A DNA stretch of 14,968 bases, taken from contig VGFF01000048.1 in NCBI GenBank assembly GCA_016868955.1, positions 1-14,968 of the forward strand, read 5' to 3'. Below the pieces are notes generated by a model. It searched no databases and was not told the origin of the DNA. It was given only the letters and a program-made list of their open reading frames with translations. The position numbers were made by a program, and so were the translations under genes. Shown here piece after piece: positions 7,140-13,380 of the stretch (position 1 is the first letter of the stretch; the number at the start of each line of letters is the position of its first letter). The DNA comes from Armatimonadota bacterium. GTDB lineage: Bacteria; Sysuimicrobiota; Sysuimicrobiia; Sysuimicrobiales; VGFF01.

Positions 7140-7824
7140 ATGACCGAGACGATCCTGATCGTCGAGGACGCCGACAAGATCGTCGGCTTGCTGCGTCTGT
7201 ATCTGGAGCGCGAAGGGTACGCGGTACATGCCTGCGCCGACGGGCGGGCGGCGTTGGACGCGTTCGCCGCTCGGACGCCGAGACTGGTCATCCTCGATCT
7301 CATGCTGCCGGAGGTCGACTGCGTCGAGGTTTGCCGCCGCCTGCGCGCCGAATCGCCGGTGCCGATCCTGATGCTGACAGCCCGCGTCGACGAGGTCGAC
7401 AAGTTGCTCGGTTTGTCCTTGGGCGCGGACGACTACGTGACGAAGCCATTCAGCCCGCGCGAGGTCGTCGCCCGCGTCAAAGCGATTCTCCGGCGCACCG
7501 GACGCGAGGCGCCGGCCCCCAATCAGCGACGCGTGCACGACCTCGAGATAGATGGACGTCGCGCGCCACCGCGTCACCGTCGGCGCGCGGGAAGTGCGCC
7601 TGACACCGCTAGAGTTCCGCTTGCTGCGGGCACTGCTGGAGTCGCCGACCCGAGCGTTCACTCGTGACGCGCTGCTCGAGCACCTCTACCCCTACAACGA
7701 AGCCGACGTCGTCGACCGCGTCATCGACTTGCACGTCGGCAATCTGCGGCAGAAGCTCGGCGACGATCCGTTTCGTCCGCGCTTCATCGAAACGATCCGA
7801 GGCGTCAGTTACCGCCTAGCGCGA
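7140..7824 (+). pseudogene. OmpR-family response regulator, frameshifted
   Basis: The receiver domain is complete: acidic pair E9/D10, phosphoacceptor D53, T80 and K102 in VTKPFSPREVVARV. The frame breaks after DLEI. The tetranucleotide AGAT is duplicated in tandem (7546-7549 and 7550-7553). Removing one copy restores DLEMDVARHRVTVGAREV, followed by the winged-helix domain: LTPLEFRLLRALLES, FTRDALLEHLYPY, VVDRVIDLHVGNLRQKLG and FIETIRGVSYRLA. With one copy removed the length to the normal end is about 226 residues, as expected. The usual stop after YRLA is missing: CGA stands at 7822-7824 and the frame runs on to 7926. As it stands, translation from 7140 gives a receiver with a scrambled tail and no DNA-binding domain. 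It faces away from korA and is followed by its kinase. Confidence 0.85.
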
Positions 7825-8940
7825 ACCGTCCGCCGGCCCGTCCATCGCGCGCGCGCATCCTCCTCTGGCGTTTGCTCGGCATCAATCTGCTCGTCGTCGG
7901 CGTCGCCGCTGGCGCCGCGGAGTTGACGGTTGGGTAGCTCGCGAACGGCATCTTCATGCGATTGACGAAAGACTTCCACATCGAAACCGATCCGCTGCAG
8001 CGGCTGTTCGTGACCGCGATGACGCAGGCGCTGCTGACCGCCGGGGCCGCTGCCGCGGCGCTGGGATTGCTGTTGAGCGCCGTCCTGTTCCGCCGCGTCG
8101 TCCTTCGCTTGCGCGGGACGACGGCGATGGCCGAGCGGATTGCCGCCGGCGACTACGGCGCCCGCATCGTCGTGCCCGATCGAGACGAAGTCGGCGCCCT
8201 CGCAGATTCCGTGAACCGCATGGGCGCGGCGCTGCAACCGCTGGAGGACCTTCGCAAGGACCTCGTCGCCAACGTCGTCCACGAGCTGCGAACGCCGCTC
8301 ACGACGCTGCGCGGCTACCTCGAGGCGATGCAGGACGGGGTGGTGACGCCGGATCCGGAGGCGATCGCGTTGCTTCACGACGAGGTGATCCGCCTCTTAC
8401 GGTTGATCGATGCGCTCCATCAACTTTCGTCGTTCGACGCGCGCGTGCCGCGACCGCGGCTCGCGACCGTCGACGTGGCTGGGATCGCGGCGCGCCTCGT
8501 CCGGCCGCTTGGCGGCGGAATTCGCCGCCAAGCGGATCCCGATCGCGCTGCGCGTCGCCGCGAAGGACGGCTTCCGTGGAGACGCTGAGATCGTCTCGCG
8601 CGCGCTGAACAATCTGCTGGATAAGGTATTGAAGCACACGCCCGACGGCGGTTCTGTCGCGGTCGAGGTCGCCGACCAGGGGACGGGCGCCCGGTTCGCA
8701 GTGTCCAACAGCGGGCCCGGCATCGCAACCGAGGATCTGCCGTTCATCTTCGAGCGGTTCTACCGCGGCGAAAAGTCGCGGGCGCGGGATCGCGGCGGGG
8801 CCGGCATTGGACTCGCGATCGTGCGCGAAGTCGCGTCCGCGCATGCCGGCGAGGTCGGCGCGAAGAGCGATGGGGAACGCACGATCGTATGGTTCACGAT
8901 CGGCACGGCTTTACCGAATCCTGACAAACGCCTTACGTAA
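7821..8940 (+). pseudogene. Membrane sensor histidine kinase, broken by stop and frameshift
   Basis: The partner kinase of the preceding regulator. Its first transmembrane segment (LLWRLLGINLLVVGVAAGA) is encoded from about 7857, but no start codon precedes it; GCG at 7821 may be a mutated GTG. A TAG at 7935-7937 interrupts the frame. After it come the periplasmic segment, a second membrane segment (about 8020-8095), HAMP, and the H-box VHELRTPLTTLRGYL. Near 8509-8510 one extra T (CCGCTTGGCGGCG where CCGCTGGCGGCG restores the frame) shifts the reading frame. The ATPase domain continues in the next frame: RALNNLLDKVLKHTPDGG, SNSGPGI, FERFYRGE and GAGIGLAIVREVA, ending at TAA 8938-8940. In the N-box the usual Asn of NLLDNALKHT is Lys. 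The fragment 7956-8588 could still be translated but lacks ATP binding. Confidence 0.85.
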
Positions 8941-8959
8941 GGCGGATCACATCCTTACG
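8930..8959 (+). promoter_or_regulatory. 14-bp palindrome with a repeated CCTTACG half-site
   Basis: GCCTTACGTAAGGC (8930-8943) is a perfect palindrome spanning the kinase stop codon. Its half-site CCTTACG recurs at 8953-8959, 22 bases (two helical turns) downstream. A -10-like TAGAAT is at 8974-8979, before the Met-rich gene starting at 9002. The arrangement fits a regulator-binding region for that gene. I do not recognise the protein that would bind. Confidence 0.4.
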
Positions 8960-9001
8960 ACCCGAGCCGAACGTAGAATCAAACACTCGTGGGGGTGCTG
9001 C

Positions 9002-9514
9002 ATGAACGTGCGTTCCCTGTTCGCGCTGATCGTCGTGGGGTCGATGCTCCTGGGCGCGGGCTCCGCCGGCGGCGCGGCGGAGAAGATGATGGACAAGAAG
9101 CCGGACGCGAAGATGATGGACGACAAGAAGATGTCCGGCGACAAGATGATGAGCGGCAAGGCGATGGTCGGCGGTCAGGTTCAGATCGCCGTGCAGCACG
9201 CGAACCTGGCGAAGTCGGCAAACGCGATCGCCGGCGTCAAGACGCATCTCCAGCACGTCGTCAATTGCATCGAGGGCAGCGGCGGCGGCATGTTCAAGGC
9301 CATGGGCGGCAACCCCTGCGAAGGCAAAGGACACGGCATCCTCCCCGAGGCGATGAGCGCGAACATGAGCGGCGGCGGCGCGAATACGAAAAAGGCGCTG
9401 GCGGCAGCGACGGCGGGGTGGAAAGCAACTTCCTTCTCGGCCGCGCGCACGCAGGCGGCCAACGCGCACGCGGCCTTGATGAAAGCGGAGAAGGGTATGA
9501 TGATGGCGAAGTAA
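9002..9514 (+). CDS. Exported Met/Lys-rich protein of unknown function
   Basis: 170 residues. Residues 1-25 form a signal peptide (MNVRSLFALIVVGSMLLGAG, then SAGGAA). Residues 27-55 are a low-complexity segment of K, D and paired M (for example KMMDDKKMSGDKMMSGK). The remainder is a compact domain with HANLAKSANAIAGVKTHLQH, VVNCIEG, GGNPCEGKGHGILPEA and an Ala-rich helical end. Its two cysteines with nearby histidines resemble a small conserved domain I have seen in other exported bacterial proteins but cannot name. Met-rich segments often bind copper(I), and the Cys/His residues could bind metal or heme; both ideas are inference. The ATG at 9002 directly precedes the signal peptide. It lies upstream of the two Sec redoxins and ccdA, all on the same strand, separated from them by a hairpin, so its transcript may be partly independent. 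Confidence 0.8.
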   Translation: MNVRSLFALIVVGSMLLGAGSAGGAAEKMMDKKPDAKMMDDKKMSGDKMMSGKAMVGGQVQIAVQHANLAKSANAIAGVKTHLQHVVNCIEGSGGGMFKAMGGNPCEGKGHGILPEAMSANMSGGGANTKKALAAATAGWKATSFSAARTQAANAHAALMKAEKGMMMAK

Positions 9515-9531
9515 TCTTCCGATCGACGCGG

Positions 9532-9562
9532 CGGGCTCGGACGATGAACGGTGCCGAGCCCG
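9532..9562 (+). terminator. 9-bp hairpin between the Met-rich gene and the first redoxin
   Basis: CGGGCTCGG (9532-9540) and CCGAGCCCG (9554-9562) form a perfect 9-bp stem with a 13-base loop, 17 bases after the stop at 9514. Only a weak T-containing tail follows (ACCTTACTT). It may be a partial terminator or mRNA stabiliser that separates the level of the first gene from the redoxin genes. Confidence 0.5.
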
Positions 9563-9569
9563 ACCTTAC

Positions 9570-10094
9570 TTGCGAAGGAGGCTCGTACCTACGGGAAGGA
9601 GTCTACGGCACTGGAGCGGTGCGGGCGCGGTGCTGGCGATGGGAATCCTCATTGCCACCGCGTCGGCGCAGCAGCCCCGTCAAGCGCCGGACTTCCGGCA
9701 GCGGCCAATGGGCGGCGGTGAGGAAGTCGTCCTGAACCAGCTGCGCGGGCGGCCGGTGGTACTTTTGTTCTGGGCGAACCATTGACCCGTCTGCAACCGT
9801 GAAGCCCCCGTGTGGGAGCGCACCTACAAACAACTGAAAGCCCAGAACAAGTCGTTCGAGTTCGTCGGCGTCGGATTGTTGGACAGCGAGCAGAACAGCC
9901 GCGGATTCGTCGCGCGACACGCCCTGACGTTCCCGAATCTCTACGACGCGAATGGAGACATCGCGCGCGCTTACGGGTTCACCTCGCAACCGTACACGGC
10001 GTGGATCGACGCGGCCGGAAACGTCGTCCGCCAGGGTCGCGGTCCGACGACGGAAGCGGAGTTCCGCCAGCTGATCGAACAGCACATTCGCTGA
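9570..10094 (+). CDS. Exported TlpA/ResA-like redoxin with selenocysteine (UxxC), copy 1
   Basis: A thioredoxin-fold thiol-disulfide oxidoreductase. Signal peptide residues run to about 33 (GAGAVLAMGILIATASA-QQ). A redoxin N-terminal region follows (QAPDFRQRPMGG, then LRGRPVVLLFWANH), then the active site. The codon after WANH is TGA (9783-9785), and the same frame continues PVCNREAPVWERTYKQL, VGVGLLD, LTFPNLYD and QPYTAWIDAAGNVV with the cis-Pro loop, to a TGA stop at 10092. Relatives have FWAxWCPxC, so TGA occupies the first catalytic Cys and gives U-P-V-C. Counted from TTG 9570, Sec is residue 72 of 174. The start is uncertain: AGGAGG (9576-9581) lies inside the frame and no ATG or GTG follows at normal spacing. 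An ACG (9591) sits where the ATG of the paralogue would be. It probably works outside the cytoplasmic membrane with CcdA. Confidence 0.87.
9783..9816 (+). promoter_or_regulatory. UGA-Sec codon and candidate bacterial SECIS, copy 1
   Basis: The in-frame TGA is followed directly by CCCGT (9786-9790), which can pair with GTGGG (9812-9816) through three C-G and two wobble pairs. The loop holds CAACCGTGAAG. In copy 2 the same stem is CCCAC/GTGGG with all Watson-Crick pairs. Bases 9792-9822 are identical to the equivalent bases of copy 2. The structure was drawn by eye, and bacterial SECIS elements are variable. Confidence 0.5.
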
Positions 10095-10129
10095 ATGAAC
10101 GCGGCCCGTGCCGCGGAGGAGCGTGATCG

Positions 10130-10636
10130 ATGCCCAAGTCCCCCAGGACCGTTCTCGGCCTCGTCGCCGCGTTGACGCTGTCTGCCGTGCTCGCGGCGAG
10201 CGTCGGCGCCCAAGCCCCGAAGCCGGCCCCCGACTTCGATCTCCCGGCGCTGGGGAGCGGCCCGAACGTACGGTTGAGCACATTGAAGGGAACGCCCGTC
10301 GTCTTGCTGTTCTGGGCGGCGCATTGACCCACTTGCAACCGTGAAGCCCCCGTGTGGGAGCGCATCTACAAAGAGATGAAGGCCAGCAAGAAGAACGTTG
10401 CGTTCGTGGGCGTCGGGTTGTTCGACGGCATCCCGAACAGCCGATCATTCGTCCAACGACACCAGCTGACGTTTCCCAACGTGTACGATGGAGACGGGAG
10501 CGTCGCCAAGCGCTACGGGTTCGTCGGCCAGCCGTACACGGCCTGGATCGATGCTCGCGGCAACGTGATCCGACAAGGCTTCGGACCGACCGACGAGCCG
10601 GCGTTCCGGGCGTTGTTGACCCGTGTGATGCAGTAA
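10130..10636 (+). CDS. Exported TlpA/ResA-like redoxin with selenocysteine (UxxC), copy 2
   Basis: Paralogue of the preceding gene, 168 residues including Sec at residue 66. The signal peptide ends around VGAQA (MPKSPRTVLGLVAALTLSAV, then LAAS). The body has APDFDLPALGSG, TLKGTPVVLLFWAAH, the TGA (10325-10327), then PTCNREAPVWERIYKEM, VGVGLFDG, LTFPNVYDGDG and QPYTAWIDARGNVI, ending at TAA. The TGA again replaces the first Cys of the CxxC site. The ATG at 10130 has GGAGG 10 bases upstream and lies 35 bases after the stop of copy 1. The proteins are closely similar after the active site but diverged in the signal peptide and around residues 40-55, so the duplication is not very recent. Translation without Sec insertion would end just before the active site, so a working enzyme needs SelB-type decoding. 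No sel genes are in this window. Confidence 0.88.
10325..10358 (+). promoter_or_regulatory. UGA-Sec codon and candidate bacterial SECIS, copy 2
   Basis: After the TGA, CCCAC (10328-10332) pairs fully with GTGGG (10354-10358), enclosing 21 bases with a possible extra U-G and G-C pair inside. Bases 10334-10364 match copy 1 without a single change over ten codons, while flanking sequence has many synonymous differences. The loop lies somewhat closer to the UGA than in the best-studied E. coli elements. Confidence 0.5.
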
Positions 10637-10682
10637 GCTCGGGCACGCAGTCGAAGACAGCGGGAGCACGACGGAGACAGGA

Positions 10683-11408
10683 ATGGACACAGCGAACTTT
10701 CCCATCGCATTTCTTGCGGGAGTTCTCGGCTTCCTGTCCCCGTGCGTACTCCCGCTCATCCCCGGGTACATCGCGTTCGTCTCCGGGGTCTCGCTGCAAG
10801 ACATGCAACAGGGCAGTCGCGCCAGCCTTCCGCGCGTGATCGCCGGTAGCGCGTTGTTCGTCGCCGGCTTCTCCGTCATCTTCACGCTGCTCGGCGCCTC
10901 CGCGTCCCTCGCTGGCAACTTCGTTCTGGAATATCGGTCGATCATCACGCGCATCGGCGGCGTGATCGTCATCCTCCTCGGGTTGTCGATGCTCGGCTGG
11001 ATCAAGATCCCGGCGCTCTACCGTGAGCGGCGCTTCCACCTGCACGAGAACCGTTGGGGGCTGGCCGGCGCCCTCCCGGTCGGCATGGCGTTCGGCTTCG
11101 CCTGGACGCCGTGCGTGGGGCCGGTGCTCGGCACGATCCTCACGCTAGCGGCGAGCGCCGACACCGTGCAACGTGGCGCAATGCTCCTCTTCGTGTACTC
11201 GCTCGGCCTGGGGCTGCCGTTCCTGGTGACGGCGGCGCTGTTGACTTCGGCGATGGGCACATTGCGATGGCTGATGCGCCAGGGGCGCCGCATCGAAACC
11301 GTCAGCGCGGCGCTGCTCATCCTCATCGGCATCGCGATGGCTTCCGATCAGATGTTCCGCCTCAACAGCTGGCTGTTCAGCATCCTCCCCTACCAGCCGA
11401 CGATCTAG
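10683..11408 (+). CDS. ccdA: CcdA-type cytochrome c biogenesis / thiol electron-transfer membrane protein
   Basis: 241 residues with six predicted membrane segments, the usual size of CcdA. It passes electrons from cytoplasmic thioredoxin across the membrane to extracytoplasmic thiol-disulfide proteins. The two reactive cysteines are in the standard places: C21 in GFLSPCVLPLIPGY and C144 in GFAWTPCVGPVLGT. These sites flank a typical first half (VIAGSALFVAGFSVIFTLLG) and second half (LLFVYSLGLGLPFLVTAALL). The ATG at 10683 has GGAG 6 bases upstream and lies 46 bases after the second redoxin, so it is very probably in one operon with the redoxins. Those would be its direct electron acceptors, serving cytochrome c maturation or periplasmic reduction. 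No ccs/res cytochrome genes are seen here. Confidence 0.93.
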   Translation: MDTANFPIAFLAGVLGFLSPCVLPLIPGYIAFVSGVSLQDMQQGSRASLPRVIAGSALFVAGFSVIFTLLGASASLAGNFVLEYRSIITRIGGVIVILLGLSMLGWIKIPALYRERRFHLHENRWGLAGALPVGMAFGFAWTPCVGPVLGTILTLAASADTVQRGAMLLFVYSLGLGLPFLVTAALLTSAMGTLRWLMRQGRRIETVSAALLILIGIAMASDQMFRLNSWLFSILPYQPTI

Positions 11409-11466
11409 CTGCTTCCGGATTCTCTCGACTCCGCCGGCCCGCGGATGCGCCCGCGTCGCGGGTAGT

Positions 11467-11479
11467 CTATTCTGAATAG
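11467..11479. promoter_or_regulatory. 13-bp palindrome upstream of the NarL-type kinase gene
   Basis: CTATTC-T-GAATAG is a perfect palindrome with one central base, 36 bases before the GTG start at 11516. It is AT-rich against a GC-rich background, so it could be an operator or part of the promoter. No partner protein can be named. Confidence 0.35.
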
Positions 11480-11515
11480 CGGGTTTTTCCGCACGTTCGG
11501 CGGTGAGGCGGTCTC

Positions 11516-12727
11516 GTGCAAATCGCGCAACAGATGTCGATCTTCCGCGGCATCGCGGAGGTTCTGAATCGCTCATTCACCCTTCGCGAGGCCCTGGATG
11601 CGGCGCTCTATCGCATCGTCGAGCTGCTCGGCGTGCGTTCCGGCTGGATCTTCCTCACGGAGCCGGAGACGGAGCAGCTCCGCATAGCGGCCGACGTCCG
11701 CCTGCCACAGGCCCTCAGCGTCGCCGGCAAGCGCCGCATGGCCGGCGACTGCCGCTGTATCCAGATGCTGCGAAACGGCGAGCTGACCGAACCGGTGAAC
11801 TTCGTGCCATGCGCCCGCCTGGAGCAGGTGCTCCCGCAGGCGACGGAGTCGCACCGCCATGCCTCGGTGCCGCTGATCGCGCAGGACGAAGCCGTCGGCA
11901 TCCTGAACCTCTGGCTCCCGCCCGGCCGCGAGTTCACGCACGAAGAGCTCAGCATGCTCGAGGTCATCGCGCATGAGCTCGCGGTCACGATCCAGCGCGC
12001 GCGCTTGTTCGACAAGGTGCGACATCAGGAGAAGATCCTCCGCGATCTGCTGCAGCGGTTGATGCTGGCCCAGGAAGCGGAGCGCCGGCGGATCGCGCAG
12101 GACCTGCACGACCACGCAGGGCAGATGATGACCGCGATCATCATCCAGCTCGCGCAGATGGCGACGCGCGCCGAGGAGCGTCAGGACGCCAACGCCGCCG
12201 CGCTACGGCGCCTGCACGACATCGCCCAACAAGGTCTCGATGATCTGCGGGCGCTCGTGCACGAGCTGCGCCCGTCCGTGCTCGACGACCTCGGGCTCGT
12301 GCCGGCCGTTCGTTCCTACGTGGACCGCGTCGTCAAACCGGCCGGCATCGAAGTCGACCTGCACCTGCTCGAGATGGCGCACCGTCTGCCCGCCGAGATC
12401 GAAACGGTCGCGTTTCGCATCCTCCAGGAGGCGGTGACGAACACGCTGCGGCACGCGCGGGCACGGCGCGTGGAGGTTCGGCTCGATCGGCGCGATCGCA
12501 TGTTGATCGTCATGATCCGCGACGACGGCGTCGGCTTCGACCCGGAAGCGCCCGGTATCGGCCGCGGCAGCCTCGGGCTACACGGCATGCGCGAGCGCGC
12601 GCAGCTGATCGGCGGTACGCTGCAGATCATGGCGGTGCCGGGCGTCGGGACGACCGTGGTCGCGCGCATCCCGCTCCCCGAGGATCCCCACCAACCCAAG
12701 GGTCCAAGTCGACTGGAGGCACCGTGA
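11516..12727 (+). CDS. GAF-domain sensor histidine kinase, NarL/DegS type
   Basis: 403 residues without membrane segments, so a cytoplasmic sensor. A GAF domain spans about residues 10-165 and contains GDCRCIQML with C79 and C81, then NFVPCARLE with C99. A linker helix leads to the HisKA_3 domain with H198 in ERRRIAQDLHDHAGQ. ELRPSVLDDLGLVPAVRSY is the standard second part of this dimerisation domain. The HATPase domain has N309 (LQEAVTNTLRHA), D336/D337 (RDDGVGFD) and GLHGMRERAQLIGG. The GTG start has GAGG 7 bases upstream. Its stop overlaps the start of the regulator gene (GTGA). The Cys pattern C-x-C...C recurs in GAF kinases of several GC-rich phyla. In AirS-type sensors similar cysteines hold an Fe-S cluster, so redox or oxygen sensing is possible but not shown. 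Confidence 0.92.
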   Translation: MQIAQQMSIFRGIAEVLNRSFTLREALDAALYRIVELLGVRSGWIFLTEPETEQLRIAADVRLPQALSVAGKRRMAGDCRCIQMLRNGELTEPVNFVPCARLEQVLPQATESHRHASVPLIAQDEAVGILNLWLPPGREFTHEELSMLEVIAHELAVTIQRARLFDKVRHQEKILRDLLQRLMLAQEAERRRIAQDLHDHAGQMMTAIIIQLAQMATRAEERQDANAAALRRLHDIAQQGLDDLRALVHELRPSVLDDLGLVPAVRSYVDRVVKPAGIEVDLHLLEMAHRLPAEIETVAFRILQEAVTNTLRHARARRVEVRLDRRDRMLIVMIRDDGVGFDPEAPGIGRGSLGLHGMRERAQLIGGTLQIMAVPGVGTTVVARIPLPEDPHQPKGPSRLEAP

Positions 12728-13380
12728 CAAACGCGATTCGCGTGCTCATTGCCGACGATCACAGCATCGTGCGCGAGGGCGTGCGCATGATCCTGGAGAG
12801 CCAGGACGACATCGAGGTCGTCGGCGAGGCCGGCAATGGGCGCGAGGCTCTGGAAAAAGCCCGGGAGCTGCGTCCGGACGTCGTCGTCATGGACATCAGC
12901 ATGCCGGACATGAACGGCATCGAGGCGACGACGAAGATTCGGGCCGAGATGCCGGCGACGCAGGTTCTCGGGTTGACCATGCACGAAGAGGAAGGCTACG
13001 TGTTCCAGCTGCTGCGCGCCGGCGCCGCCGGCTACGTGCTGAAGCGGGCGGCGACCGAGGACCTCGTGACGGCGGTGCGCGCCGCCCGCCATGGCGAAGC
13101 GTTCTTGTATCCGTCCGTGGCGAAGCTCGTCGTCAAGGACTTCCTCGACCGCGCGTCCACGACCGAGAAAGCCGATACGCTCGACGGGCTGACGCCACGC
13201 GAGCAAGAGGTTCTGACGTTGATCGCCGAAGGCGCGACGAACATGGAGATCTCGAAGCAGCTGTTCATCAGCATCAAGACCGTGCAGACGCACCGCGCCC
13301 ACATCATGGAGAAGTTGAATCTTCACGACCGGTCCGAGCTCGTCCGCTACGCGATTCGCAAGGGTCTCATCGAGGCTTGA
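12724..13380 (+). CDS. NarL/FixJ-family response regulator
   Basis: 218 residues, full length for the family. The receiver domain has D11/D12, phosphoacceptor D57 (VVVMDISMPDMNG), T85 and K107 (GYVLKRA). A linker leads to the LuxR-type helix-turn-helix at about residues 155-215: LTPREQEVLTLIAEGATNME, then ISKQLFISIKTVQTHRAHIM and EKL. All key residues are present. The GTG start overlaps the kinase stop by four bases, with GGAGG 4 bases upstream, so the two are co-translated and form a cognate pair. Its 3' end overlaps the opposing receiver gene by 14 bases. Target genes cannot be read, but the nearby thiol-redox operon and the oxidase-like gene are possible. Confidence 0.94.
   Translation: MTNAIRVLIADDHSIVREGVRMILESQDDIEVVGEAGNGREALEKARELRPDVVVMDISMPDMNGIEATTKIRAEMPATQVLGLTMHEEEGYVFQLLRAGAAGYVLKRAATEDLVTAVRAARHGEAFLYPSVAKLVVKDFLDRASTTEKADTLDGLTPREQEVLTLIAEGATNMEISKQLFISIKTVQTHRAHIMEKLNLHDRSELVRYAIRKGLIEA

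Noticed and set aside
9810..10094. A separate gene starting at GTG 9810 (and likewise at GTG 10352)
   Set aside because: These are the downstream halves of the redoxins. They have no Shine-Dalgarno, start inside the fold and lack the catalytic site, and they are in frame with the upstream halves through the TGA.
11450..11462. Small hairpin CCCGC-GTC-GCGGG after ccdA as a terminator
   Set aside because: Only 5 bp with no T-tract; this is common by chance in GC-rich DNA.
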